From Paraburkholderia phosphatilytica (GTDB lineage Bacteria > Pseudomonadota > Gammaproteobacteria > Burkholderiales > Burkholderiaceae): a stretch of 64,000 bases of DNA. The stretch covers positions 105,960-169,959 of the forward strand of contig NZ_QQOA01000014.1 in the NCBI RefSeq assembly GCF_003443895.1, in the 5' to 3' direction. Below the pieces are notes generated by a model. The model saw nothing but the letters and a program-made list of their open reading frames with translations. It had not been told where the DNA came from and searched no databases. This document shows positions 8,544 through 17,059 of the stretch, piece after piece (position 1 is the stretch's first letter; each line of letters opens with the position of its first letter). Both the position numbers and the translations under genes were made by a program.

Positions 8544-9239
8544 TCACTTGCCCACGCCGTTTTGTGCCTTGCACGGCTGCTGCCTTTCCTGCTCGGACGC
8601 GCCACCATCCTTCTTCTGGTTTTTCGGATCCTTGTCGTTCCCGGACGGATTCTCTTCTTTCGGCGGACTCTCTTCTTTCGGCGGCCCCTCTTCTTTGGGC
8701 GCGCCCCCTTCTTTCGGCGGCTTCCCGACCTTGCTGGCTCTCTGCTCGGCCAGTTTCTCCGCGGCCTTCCCGGCATCTTCCTCCGCAAGCTTGACGCCGT
8801 ATTTTTCCGCCGTCTTCGAGAGGTCCTCGCCGATCTTCCCGGCGGACTTCGCCGCGGAGCCTGCCTCGCCGCCAGGAATCACGTCCATGACAGCCGCGAT
8901 GAGCGACTGCAGCGCTTCCGCGGGGTTTCCTTCGGCGATGTACAGCCCCGCGTTGATTGCATTGAACAGGCCGCCGAGCACAGGAATATTGCCGAACATA
9001 TCCAGCACCTCGTGCAGGTGCTCTTTCCACTCCGGATCCGTGGGCTTCAGGTTGTAGCCCTGGTTTTTGCCATACGTGCTGATCGATCCACCCGCGCTGC
9101 CCGAACTCGCCGGCTTCCCGATCGTATTGCCGACGCCGGAGCCCCCTACGAGGTTGGCCGGCACGGGCGCGACCTGCGGCGCCTGATTACCGTCCGCCCA
9201 GTTCGAGACCTGGGTGGAGCTCATCTTGCCTCTTGGCAT
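8544..9239 (-). CDS. Orphan protein with pre-toxin-like hydrophobic segment and PPKEE repeat tail
   Basis: 231 residues from ATG at 9239, chosen because GGGAGA precedes it; longer in-frame upstream ATGs give Arg-rich, non-family sequence. Residues 1-50 are Gly/Ser/Pro-rich and low in structure. About residues 62-120 contain two hydrophobic helices around the phrases NIPVLGGLFNAINAGLYIAEG and DVIPGGEAGSAAKSAGK, which resemble the membrane-active segment found before the toxin domain in Rhs and other polymorphic-toxin proteins. A charged helical stretch and four PPKEE-type units follow, and the protein ends without any toxin domain. No PAAR, VgrG, Rhs or immunity gene is near. The resemblance is by eye; function unknown. 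It could be a remnant or a free-standing adaptor. Confidence 0.65.
   Translation of the reverse strand: MPRGKMSSTQVSNWADGNQAPQVAPVPANLVGGSGVGNTIGKPASSGSAGGSISTYGKNQGYNLKPTDPEWKEHLHEVLDMFGNIPVLGGLFNAINAGLYIAEGNPAEALQSLIAAVMDVIPGGEAGSAAKSAGKIGEDLSKTAEKYGVKLAEEDAGKAAEKLAEQRASKVGKPPKEGGAPKEEGPPKEESPPKEENPSGNDKDPKNQKKDGGASEQERQQPCKAQNGVGK
8650..8721. repeat. Four 18-base repeats encoding PPKEE-type units
   Basis: Within the preceding gene the core TTCTTT recurs at exact 18-base spacing (8655, 8673, 8691, 8709), each inside a unit close to CTCTTCTTTCGGCGG. On the coding strand this gives the tandem peptide units rich in Pro, Lys and Glu. Copy number is likely to vary between strains. Confidence 0.8.
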
Positions 9240-9529
9240 GCCATCTCCCTGTGTTCCGCTCCATGATTGGAGGCGCCGCCTATGCTCGGGCAACTGCAGC
9301 CACGCGCAGCACGCCGACGCCAAAAATCTACAAATGTGCGTGGCGCGACGGCGCTTTCGTCGACGATCCGTTGGTGAAAGCGAGGTTTTGGATACCCGCC
9401 GCCCGGTCATATCCAAAGCCGAATCGCTTCGTTGGCGTCGCCATGGCGGCATGCGACGATTCGCGAATTCCGTGAATGCCCGATGCGGCATTTGGTTCGC
9501 ACCCTCCATCGTCTAGGAGACTCATCCGC

Positions 9530-10582
9530 ATGTTTGCCTCGTTCTCGACGACGCCCTGCCTGCGCGCCACGCGTACGCGCAATCAGCGGTCGCTGGCCGC
9601 AATGCGCACGGCCGTCGCCGCCATGACCGCCACCGCGATGCTCGCACTCGCCCCTTCGCTTGCGCGCGCCGAAGACGCGTCCGCAAACGCGCAGCACACA
9701 CTGCGCATCGGCTACCAGAAGTCCGGCCTGCTCGCGATCATCAAGGCGCAAGGCTCGCTCGACGCGAAACTGAAACCGCTCGGCTACAGCGTCAAATGGT
9801 TCGAGTTTCCAGCCGGCCCGCAGCTGCTCGAAGCGCTGAACGCGAACAGCATCGACTTCGGCTATACCGGCGCGCCGCCGCCCGTGTTCGCGCAGGCAGC
9901 GGGGGTAGATTTCGTGTACGTCGGCGCGGAGCCCGGCGCACGGCATAACGAGGCCGTGATCGTGAAACCCGACTCGCCGCTGCACACGCCCGCCGATCTG
10001 AAGGGCAAGCGCATCGCACTGCAGAAGGGATCGAGCTCGAACCTGCTGCTGCTCGAAGTGCTGAAGAAGGCCGGGCTGCGTTACGACGAGATCCAGCCCG
10101 TCTACCTGCCGCCGGCCGACGCGCGCGCCGCGTTCGAAAGCGGCGACGTGGACGCGTGGGTGATCTGGGATCCTTACTATGCATCGGCGCAGCAGGCGCT
10201 GAAGGCGCGCACGCTGGCCGACTACACCGGCCTCGACGTGACGAACAATTTCTACGAAGCCACCCGCACGTTCGCGCAGCAGCATCCCGCTGTGATCGCA
10301 GCCGTGCTCGCGCAGTTGCGCGACACCGGCGAGTGGGTGGGCGCGCATCTGTCGGACACCGCGGCGCTGATCGCGCCCACGGTCGGGCTCGACCGCGCGC
10401 TCGTCGAAACCTGGGTGCGCCGCGTGCCCTACGGCACGACCACGGTCACACCGGACATCGTGCGCGGACAACAGACTGTTGCCGACGTGTTCTACGACGC
10501 GCACCTGATTCCGCGCAGGATCACCGTGAGCGCGAACGTTCCGACGCTTCCGCAGGCCGCATCGAACCTCGCCGCAAAGTAA
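9530..10582 (+). CDS. Aliphatic-sulfonate-type ABC transporter substrate-binding protein (SsuA-like)
   Basis: From the ATG at 9530 (TAGGAGAC 12 bases upstream) the protein has 350 residues. A long N-region with Arg residues and the hydrophobic stretch AVAAMTATAMLALAPSLARA form a signal peptide with probable cleavage before EDASAN. The mature part is SsuA-like: LRIGYQKSGLLAIIKAQG, then DFGYTGAPPPVFAQAAG, and DVDAWVIWDPYYASAQ. Such proteins capture alkanesulfonates in the periplasm for an SsuBC permease. No permease, ATPase or monooxygenase gene accompanies it here, so it must share a transporter encoded elsewhere or act as an orphan. Ligand inferred from family. Confidence 0.88.
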   Translation: MFASFSTTPCLRATRTRNQRSLAAMRTAVAAMTATAMLALAPSLARAEDASANAQHTLRIGYQKSGLLAIIKAQGSLDAKLKPLGYSVKWFEFPAGPQLLEALNANSIDFGYTGAPPPVFAQAAGVDFVYVGAEPGARHNEAVIVKPDSPLHTPADLKGKRIALQKGSSSNLLLLEVLKKAGLRYDEIQPVYLPPADARAAFESGDVDAWVIWDPYYASAQQALKARTLADYTGLDVTNNFYEATRTFAQQHPAVIAAVLAQLRDTGEWVGAHLSDTAALIAPTVGLDRALVETWVRRVPYGTTTVTPDIVRGQQTVADVFYDAHLIPRRITVSANVPTLPQAASNLAAK

Positions 10583-10681
10583 CTCGACGATAATCCCCTT
10601 GTTGCAGTTTTCCCGTCACGCGACGGACATCACGGCGCGCATTGCCGTATCGCCGTCGCGGCCGCCAACAAGGACCTCGTC

Positions 10682-11551
10682 ATGCTGAACATCCTCGCCG
10701 AAATCCATCCGAGCCGATGGACTTTCCTGTGGGACGCGCTCACCGCGTTCTCGATCCGTCTGTGCACCGCGCTGCTGATCCTCGTAATCGGCTGGTGGAT
10801 CTCGCGGCGCGTGCGTCGCTGGCTCAACCGCGTGCTGACCAGCCGCGCGCGCATGGACGCCACGCTACGGCCCATCCTGTGCGACACCTCCGTATGGGGC
10901 ATCCGCATCGTCGCGGTGATCGGCGCGCTGTCGCAGCTGGGTATCCAGACCGCGAGCATCGTCGCGGTGCTCGGCGCCGCCGGCCTCGCGATCGGCCTCG
11001 CGCTGCAGGGCACGATGCAGAACATCGCGGCGGGCATCATGCTGCTGCTGTTGCGGCCGTTCAAGGTGGGCGACAGCATCGATGGCGGCGGCGGCACGGT
11101 GGCCGGCACGGTCGAGGAAGTCGGCCTCTTCACCACGCGCCTCACGAAACCCGACGGCATCTGCGAATACGTGCCGAACGGCACGCTGTGGAGCAACTCG
11201 ATCCGCAACTACTCGCGTAATTCGACGCGCCGGCTAGACCTCGAGGTGGACGTGTCGATGCGCGACGACGTGAACCGCGCGCTCGAAGCGCTGCGCGCGC
11301 TGACCGAAGCCGATCCGCGCGCGTTGCAGGAGCCGAAGCCGCAGGTCATGGTGAGCCGCTTCGACGACAGCACCGCGGTGCTCAACATCCGCGTGTGGTC
11401 GAACAGCGACGTGTTCTGGGACCTGCGCTGGGACCTCGCCCGCCAGGTGCGCAAGGCGCTCGCCGACGCGCAGTGTTCGCTGCCCACGCGCACGCGCGAG
11501 CTGCATGTCGTGCAACCGTCGGGCGAGGCGGCGGCACGCGTCAGCGCGTAA
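10682..11551 (+). CDS. Small-conductance mechanosensitive channel, MscS family
   Basis: A 289-residue inner-membrane protein with two N-terminal hydrophobic helices, then the pore helix region with AAGLAIGLALQGTMQNIAAGIMLLL near 100-124, typical of MscS TM3, and the beta domain starting RPFKVGDSI. It releases solutes on hypo-osmotic shock. AAGGAC precedes the ATG. Length is close to E. coli MscS (286), so it lacks the large periplasmic extensions of MscK-type proteins. It stands alone, about 100 bases after the SsuA-like gene. Confidence 0.92.
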   Translation: MLNILAEIHPSRWTFLWDALTAFSIRLCTALLILVIGWWISRRVRRWLNRVLTSRARMDATLRPILCDTSVWGIRIVAVIGALSQLGIQTASIVAVLGAAGLAIGLALQGTMQNIAAGIMLLLLRPFKVGDSIDGGGGTVAGTVEEVGLFTTRLTKPDGICEYVPNGTLWSNSIRNYSRNSTRRLDLEVDVSMRDDVNRALEALRALTEADPRALQEPKPQVMVSRFDDSTAVLNIRVWSNSDVFWDLRWDLARQVRKALADAQCSLPTRTRELHVVQPSGEAAARVSA

Positions 11552-11571
11552 CTCCGTCAGCGCGTAACTTC
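11540..11571. repeat. 16-base tandem duplication over the mscS stop codon
   Basis: GTCAGCGCGTAACTCC is followed directly by GTCAGCGCGTAACTTC. The first copy carries the TAA stop of the MscS gene, the second duplicates it outside the gene. It looks like a recent replication-slippage duplication. Confidence 0.8.
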
Positions 11572-11820
11572 GCCTCCCGCGAAGGCGCGGGCGATTCAAA
11601 CCGTTCGCGCTTCCCTCTCGGTTCCGGTCTCCCAATCGCGGCGTGCGTTCGCGCGCCGTTCACTGCTCCCAGTCAAACGCGACCGCTCGCAAAGCCCCAC
11701 CGGGCGGGCTTCCGCGTAGAGTCCGCCGTCTAGCCGCCGTCTTGCGCAGCGCCGGTGCACCCCCTATCGTTACATCCACCAATGTCACGGTTGATGACGA
11801 ACGAACAGGAGACGGACCGG

Positions 11821-13413
11821 ATGAATGCCCGCACGATGCCCCCTGACGCGAACGCGACCATCGAGACCGAAGTCGCGATCATCGGCTCCGGCTTTGCCGG
11901 GCTCGGCATGGCGATCCGGCTGCGGCAGGCCGGCATGACCGACTTCATCGTCGCCGAGCAGGCGGATGCCGTCGGCGGCACCTGGCGCGACAACCACTAT
12001 CCGGGCTGCGCGTGCGATGTGCAGTCGCACGTGTACTCGTTTTCATTCGCGCCGAACCCGCGCTGGACGCGCATGTTCGCGCGCCAGCCGGAAATCCGCG
12101 CGTATCTGGAAGACTGCACCGCGCGCTTCGGCATCGCGCCGCATCTGCGCTTCGGCCATCGGCTCGCGAGCGCCGTGTACGACGACGCGCGGCATCGCTG
12201 GCAGCTCACGTTCGAGAACGGCGCGCAGTGGTCGGCGCGGGTGCTCGTCTCCGGAATGGGCGGCCTGTCGCGCGCCGCGCTGCCCGACATCGAAGGCATG
12301 GGCACATTCGAGGGCAAGACCTTCCACTCGCAGCAGTGGGATCACCGCTATCCGCTCGAAGGCAAGCGCGTCGCGGTGATCGGCACCGGCGCGAGCGCGA
12401 TCCAGTTCGTGCCGCAGATCGCGCCGCGCGTCGCGAGCCTCGCGCTGTTCCAGCGCACGCCGCCGTGGATCATGCCGAAACCCGACCGCGCGATCCGCCC
12501 GGTCGAGCAGTGGCTGTTCCGCCACCTGCCGTTCACGCAGAAGCTGATGCGCACCGGCCTCTACTGGATGCTCGAATCGCGCGCGTTCGGCTTCGCGATC
12601 CATCCTTCGCTGATGAAGACCGCGCAGAAGATCGCGTTCAAGCATCTGCGCCGCCAGGTGCCCGACCCGCGGCTGCGCGCGACGCTCACGCCGAACTACA
12701 CGATGGGCTGCAAGCGCATCCTGATCTCGAACGACTACTTTCCGGCGCTGTCGCGCGAGAACGTATCGGTGGTGACGGACGGCATCGCGCGCGTCGAACC
12801 CGATGCGGTGGTCACGCAGGACGGCACGCGCCATCCGGTGGACTGCATCATCTACGGCACCGGCTTCCAGGTGGCCGATCCGTTTCCGCGCGGCCTGATT
12901 CGCGGCCGCGACGGCGTCGACATCGTCGATACGTGGCGCGACGGCGCGCATGCGTATCTCGGCTCGACGCTGCCCGGCTATCCGAACCTCTTCATGATCG
13001 TCGGACCGAACACCGGGCTCGGCCACAACTCGATGGTCTACATGATCGAGGCGCAGGTCGAGTACGTGCTGCGCGCGCTGCAGACGATGCGCCGCGAACA
13101 GGCCGCCGCGATCGAAGTGCGGCCGCAGATCGAGCGCGCGTACAACGCGCAGATCCAGCGCCAGCTCGGCCGTGCGATCTGGTCGACGGGCGGCTGCCGC
13201 AGCTGGTATCTCGATCCGCGCACCGGCCGCAACACGACGCTGTGGCCGGGCTTCGCGTTCCGTTTCCGCCAGGCCACCAGCAGCTTCACGATGGACGACT
13301 ACTACGCGTATGCGCCGGCCGCGGTGCCGCTCGCGCATGACGTACGCGGCGCTCACGCTAACGCTTCAGGTGGCGATGCGCGGCTCGATGCGGCATCGGC
13401 GGAAGCGACCTGA
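11821..13413 (+). CDS. FAD/NADPH-dependent Baeyer-Villiger-type monooxygenase
   Basis: 530 residues from ATG 11821, chosen because AGGAGA lies nine bases upstream. The FAD motif is IIGSGFAGLGM (GxGxxG at 22-27). The Baeyer-Villiger fingerprint FxGxxxHxxxW is FEGKTFHSQQW at 163-173, and the NADPH motif VIGTGASA follows near 187. These enzymes insert oxygen next to a ketone to give an ester or lactone. It starts a collinear set with an SDR, a PF10118-type protein and an alpha/beta hydrolase, which suggests degradation of a hydrophobic ketone or alcohol. The real substrate cannot be read. Residues after about 505 are Ala-rich. Confidence 0.9.
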   Translation: MNARTMPPDANATIETEVAIIGSGFAGLGMAIRLRQAGMTDFIVAEQADAVGGTWRDNHYPGCACDVQSHVYSFSFAPNPRWTRMFARQPEIRAYLEDCTARFGIAPHLRFGHRLASAVYDDARHRWQLTFENGAQWSARVLVSGMGGLSRAALPDIEGMGTFEGKTFHSQQWDHRYPLEGKRVAVIGTGASAIQFVPQIAPRVASLALFQRTPPWIMPKPDRAIRPVEQWLFRHLPFTQKLMRTGLYWMLESRAFGFAIHPSLMKTAQKIAFKHLRRQVPDPRLRATLTPNYTMGCKRILISNDYFPALSRENVSVVTDGIARVEPDAVVTQDGTRHPVDCIIYGTGFQVADPFPRGLIRGRDGVDIVDTWRDGAHAYLGSTLPGYPNLFMIVGPNTGLGHNSMVYMIEAQVEYVLRALQTMRREQAAAIEVRPQIERAYNAQIQRQLGRAIWSTGGCRSWYLDPRTGRNTTLWPGFAFRFRQATSSFTMDDYYAYAPAAVPLAHDVRGAHANASGGDARLDAASAEAT

Positions 13414-13477
13414 GTTGCGCGCGTGCGTGCCAACAGGATCGACATAGACCACGAATCACGGACACCGGAGAACGTGA

Positions 13478-14392
13478 ATGAAAACTTTTCGAGGCAAGGT
13501 TGCGGCGATTACCGGCGCGGCTTCGGGCATGGGGCGCTCGCTTGCGCTCCAGCTCGCGGGCGAAGGTTGCCATCTCGCGCTCGCGGATCGCAACGCGCAG
13601 GGTCTCGCTGAAACCGCGCAGCTCGCGGCGGCGCTCGCACCGAAAGCGACCGGCGCGCCGCTGAAAATCACGACCCGCGCGCTCGACGTGTCGGACCGCG
13701 CGGCGATGTTCGACTGGGCCGCCGACACCGCCGCCGCGCACGGCCGCGTAAACCTGATCTTCAACAACGCGGGCGTCGCGCTGTCGAGCACCATCGACGG
13801 GATGGACTACACGGACCTTGAATGGATCGTCGGCATCAATTTCTGGGGCGTCGTGCACGGCACGAAAGCGTTCCTGCCGCATCTGAAGGCGTCCGGCGAA
13901 GGTCACGTGATCAACACGTCGAGCGTGTTCGGTCTCTTCGCGCAGCCCGGCATGAGCGGCTACAACGCGACCAAGTTCGCAGTGCGCGGTTTCACCGAGG
14001 CGCTGCGCCAGGAGCTCGACCTGATGAAGTGCGGCGTGTCGGCGACCTGCGTGCATCCGGGCGGCATCCGCACGAACATCGCGCAGGCGAGCCGCATCGC
14101 GCAGAACATGGTCGGCTTCATGATCGAAGACGAGCAGCAAGGCAAGGACGACTTCGAAAAGTTCTTCATCACGACCGCAGACGAAGCCGCGCGCGTGATT
14201 CTCGACGGCGTGCGCCGCAATAAGCGCCGCGTGCTGATTGGCCGCGACGCGCGCGCCGCCGACTGGCTCGCGCGCACGCTGCCCGCCGCCTATCAGACGC
14301 TCGTCGTGCTGCAAACGCGCCGGATGCGGCGCATCGCCGCCAGACGCGCGCGCCGCGCCGAAGCCGGCGCGGTCGCGAGCCGTCGCGCGTAA
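13478..14392 (+). CDS. Short-chain dehydrogenase/reductase
   Basis: A classical SDR of 304 residues with cofactor loop TGAASGMG (12-19), NNAG (96-99), catalytic Ser148/149 and the pair YNATK giving Tyr162 and Lys166. The C-terminus ends in an Arg/Ala-rich tail longer than usual. GGAGAA precedes the ATG. It lies 64 bases after the monooxygenase and 68 before the PF10118-type gene on the same strand. A likely role is alcohol/ketone interconversion feeding the Baeyer-Villiger enzyme. Cofactor preference was not assigned. Confidence 0.9.
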   Translation: MKTFRGKVAAITGAASGMGRSLALQLAGEGCHLALADRNAQGLAETAQLAAALAPKATGAPLKITTRALDVSDRAAMFDWAADTAAAHGRVNLIFNNAGVALSSTIDGMDYTDLEWIVGINFWGVVHGTKAFLPHLKASGEGHVINTSSVFGLFAQPGMSGYNATKFAVRGFTEALRQELDLMKCGVSATCVHPGGIRTNIAQASRIAQNMVGFMIEDEQQGKDDFEKFFITTADEAARVILDGVRRNKRRVLIGRDARAADWLARTLPAAYQTLVVLQTRRMRRIAARRARRAEAGAVASRRA

Positions 14393-14460
14393 GCGCACAA
14401 CATGCGCGAGATCGCGAAAGCAAAAGCACAAGCCATCGCCAGATCCAAGGAGTCCAGAAC

Positions 14461-15351
14461 ATGATGCCCGTTCGCCGAGACCTTCGTTTCAACCTGCCGC
14501 CCGAGCGCGCCAGCGACTGGCACGGCCAGGGCCCGTACGTCACGCACTTCTTCAATGCGCTGTCGCTGCTGTTTCCGGCGGGCGAACGCTTCTTCATGGA
14601 CAGCGTGCGCTACTATCGAGATCAGGTTCACGACCCCGAGCTGAAGAAGCAGGTGCTCGGTTTCATCGGACAGGAAGCGATGCACACGCGCGAACACATC
14701 GAGTACAACGCTCTGCTCGAAGCGGCCCGGCTGCCCGCGCACAAGCTCGACCGGCGGCTCACGTGGTTCCTGAACCTGAACCGCAGGATCCTGCCGCCGT
14801 CGTACCAGCTCGCGATGACGGTTGCGCTCGAACACTACACCGCGATGCTCGCGGGCATGCTGCTCGACGACGACACGCGCATCGCGGGTTCCGTCGAAGG
14901 CTATGCGCAGATGTGGACGTGGCACGCGCTCGAGGAAACCGAGCACAAGTCGGTATCGTTCGACGTCTGGAACACAGTGATGAAGCCCGGCCTCAACCGC
15001 TACCTTGTCCGCACCGGCACGATGATCACGGTGACGATCTTCTTCTGGCTGATCGTGTTCGACTTCCACGTGCGTCTGCTGATCGCCGACCGCAAGCGCG
15101 GCGGCCATCTGCGCGGCATGTGGCGCATCACGAAATTTCTCTACGGGCCGCGCGGCGTGTTTCCCGGCATCGCGCTCGAATGGCTGCGCTTCTTCAAGCC
15201 CAGCTTCCATCCGTGGGACCACGACAATCGCGGGCATCTGCAGCGCATCGACGGGCTGGTGGCCGCGGTCGAGGCTTCGAACGCTGCGTATGCGGCCGCG
15301 AACGGCGCGCCGCTGAAGGCATCGCGGCGCGGCATCCGGGCGGCTGCATGA
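14461..15351 (+). CDS. Predicted metal-dependent hydrolase (PF10118-type)
   Basis: 296 residues with the ferritin-like/helical pattern of the predicted metal-dependent hydrolase family: IGQEAMHTREHIEYN near residues 70-84 supplies Glu and His ligands, and HALEETEHKSVSFDVW near 157-172 supplies the second set. A hydrophobic stretch near 180-205 may be membrane-associated. AAGGAG precedes the ATG. Members often sit beside Baeyer-Villiger enzymes and SDRs, as here, but their reaction is not established. The stop overlaps the next start (ATGA), so the two are translationally coupled. Confidence 0.85.
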   Translation: MMPVRRDLRFNLPPERASDWHGQGPYVTHFFNALSLLFPAGERFFMDSVRYYRDQVHDPELKKQVLGFIGQEAMHTREHIEYNALLEAARLPAHKLDRRLTWFLNLNRRILPPSYQLAMTVALEHYTAMLAGMLLDDDTRIAGSVEGYAQMWTWHALEETEHKSVSFDVWNTVMKPGLNRYLVRTGTMITVTIFFWLIVFDFHVRLLIADRKRGGHLRGMWRITKFLYGPRGVFPGIALEWLRFFKPSFHPWDHDNRGHLQRIDGLVAAVEASNAAYAAANGAPLKASRRGIRAAA

Positions 15352-16355
15352 TCCGCGAACTGCAGACCGTCGACGCCGACGGCGTGCAGCTCGCCGTGTA
15401 CGTGAGCGGGCCGCCCGATGCGCCGCCGCTGATCCTCGTGCACGGCTATCCGGATTCGGCGCTGGTGTGGGAGCCGCTGCGCGCGCTGCTCGATCACCGC
15501 TATCGCGTGATTGCGTACGACGTGCGCGGCGCCGGCGCGTCCGATGCACCGCGTTCGCGCCGCGCGTACCGGCTGGAGCAGCTCGCCGCCGACCTCGCCG
15601 CGGTCGCCGATGCGACCTGCGGCACGCGTCCGTTTCATCTGGTCGGGCACGACTGGGGCTCGATCCAGTGCTGGGAAGCCGTCTCCGACACGCGCTTCGC
15701 GGGCCGCATCGCGTCGTACACGTCGATCTCGGGCCCATGCCTCGATCATGCGTCCACCGCGCTGCGCGGCGGCAAGTCCGCTGCGGCCTCCGCTACCGCC
15801 GGCACGAACACCGCACCGCGCGAACGTCACGGCATGCCGCAGTTCCTGAAGTCCTGGTACATCGTGTTCTTTCATCTGCCGCTGCTGCCCGAGCTGGTGT
15901 GGCTGCTCGGCGGCGCGCGGCTGTGGCCGCTGTGGCTGCGGCTCACCGAACGGGTGCGGGCCGAACGCGATCCGGCGCAGACCCGCAACGCGCTCAACGG
16001 CCTCGCGCTGTACCGCACGAATTTCGTCGACCGGCTGCTGCATCCGCGGCCGCGCCGCGCCGTCGCGCCGGTGCAATGCATCGTGCCGCTGCGCGATCGC
16101 TATGTCGGACCGGAGCTGTCGCTGGGTCTCGAACCGTGGGTGGGGCACTACCCGCGCGAAACGATCGACGCCGGGCATTGGGTCGTGCTGCGCGAGCCTG
16201 ACCGGATCGCCGCGCTGATCGAGCGCTTCGTGCGGCAGCACGAGACGATGTGGGCCGCGAACGCCGCGCCGGCCGGTGCTGCGCCTGGGGCTTCAGCGGC
16301 CCCGTCGGGCGCATGGCCGCCGCACGATCAGGTGCGTTTCCAGATGCCTTCGTAG
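15348..16355 (+). CDS. Alpha/beta hydrolase, epoxide-hydrolase-like with Asp nucleophile
   Basis: 335 residues starting at an ATG that overlaps the previous stop by four bases. The oxyanion segment is VHGYP (31-35). The nucleophile elbow reads GHDWGS, so Asp102 rather than Ser is the nucleophile, as in epoxide hydrolases and haloalkane dehalogenases. The catalytic His is in DAGHWVVLREP near residue 278. A cap region lies between. The neighbours suggest a role in a ketone/alcohol pathway, but an Asp nucleophile does not fit simple hydrolysis of the Baeyer-Villiger ester. The Ala/Pro-rich last 30 residues overlap the convergent gene by 28 bases. Confidence 0.85.
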   Translation: MIRELQTVDADGVQLAVYVSGPPDAPPLILVHGYPDSALVWEPLRALLDHRYRVIAYDVRGAGASDAPRSRRAYRLEQLAADLAAVADATCGTRPFHLVGHDWGSIQCWEAVSDTRFAGRIASYTSISGPCLDHASTALRGGKSAAASATAGTNTAPRERHGMPQFLKSWYIVFFHLPLLPELVWLLGGARLWPLWLRLTERVRAERDPAQTRNALNGLALYRTNFVDRLLHPRPRRAVAPVQCIVPLRDRYVGPELSLGLEPWVGHYPRETIDAGHWVVLREPDRIAALIERFVRQHETMWAANAAPAGAAPGASAAPSGAWPPHDQVRFQMPS

Positions 16356-16888
16356 TCGATCACGACGCCGTCTTCATCCACGTCAAGCTCGGCGGTAAAG
16401 CCGGTTCCCACACTCTCGTAGCGAAACCGCCGGCCGGCGGCGAGACACGTGTACGCCTGGCTCGCGCGCGTGATCTGCAGGTCGGGCAGCGCGATCCACG
16501 CGACTTCGATCGTCTGCCGCGCGCCTTCGGTCCACGCGAGCCGGCGGATCGGCAGCGTGTTCGTGAACGGCGTCGCGATGATGTCGATATCGATGCAGCC
16601 TTCGATCAAACTCAACGCGAGGCCGTGACCGTCGCGCCAGTGGCCTTCGCCGTCGCCATGCAACTCCAGCATGGGGCCGCCCACTACCTGTAGCTGCGCT
16701 TCGCGCGTGCGCCACTGCGGGTCGCATCGCACGTGGTACGTGAGCCCGAAGCGCTCGCCGTCGATGTCGCCGACGACCACGCTGTCGATATGAAAGCCGT
16801 CGTCGCGCGCGTCGAACACAAGGTGCTCGATACCCTGACCGCCCGGGTCGTTTTCACCCGTCAGCAAACTCCAGCGCAGCTCGCGCAT
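16328..16888 (-). CDS. Putative glycolipid-binding-domain protein (DUF1089-like)
   Basis: A 186-residue protein with alternating beta strands and the features of the putative glycolipid-binding family: start MRELRWSLL, central LTYHVRCDPQWRTREAQL near 49-66, and SQAYTCLAAGRRFRYES near the end. There is no signal peptide, so it is cytoplasmic. It is convergent with the alpha/beta hydrolase gene and its last 28 bases overlap that gene. No operon partner. Its ligand is unknown. Confidence 0.8.
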   Translation of the reverse strand: MRELRWSLLTGENDPGGQGIEHLVFDARDDGFHIDSVVVGDIDGERFGLTYHVRCDPQWRTREAQLQVVGGPMLELHGDGEGHWRDGHGLALSLIEGCIDIDIIATPFTNTLPIRRLAWTEGARQTIEVAWIALPDLQITRASQAYTCLAAGRRFRYESVGTGFTAELDVDEDGVVIDYEGIWKRT

Positions 16889-17059
16889 GTCGGCTCCCGT
16901 GGACGTGACAGCACATCGTAGCGTCTCGCGCGCGAATAGACACTATCAATCCGGCGCGATGCCGCTCGCGGCACGCTTCGCCTATGCTGCTGGCTTTCCT
17001 TGCCGTGACGCGCGTCTTTCCCTTCAACCCGCGCGCCCTACAACGCCCTGCCCTTCGTC

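Noticed and set aside
9233..9475. 80-codon plus-strand frame between the pre-toxin-like gene and the SsuA-like gene
   Set aside because: Partly protein-like wording (CAWRDGAFVDDPLVKARFW) but no ribosome-binding site and no recognisable family; overlaps the start of the opposite gene.
15348..16355. Reading the alpha/beta hydrolase as a simple esterase
   Set aside because: The nucleophile position is Asp (GHDWGS), not Ser.
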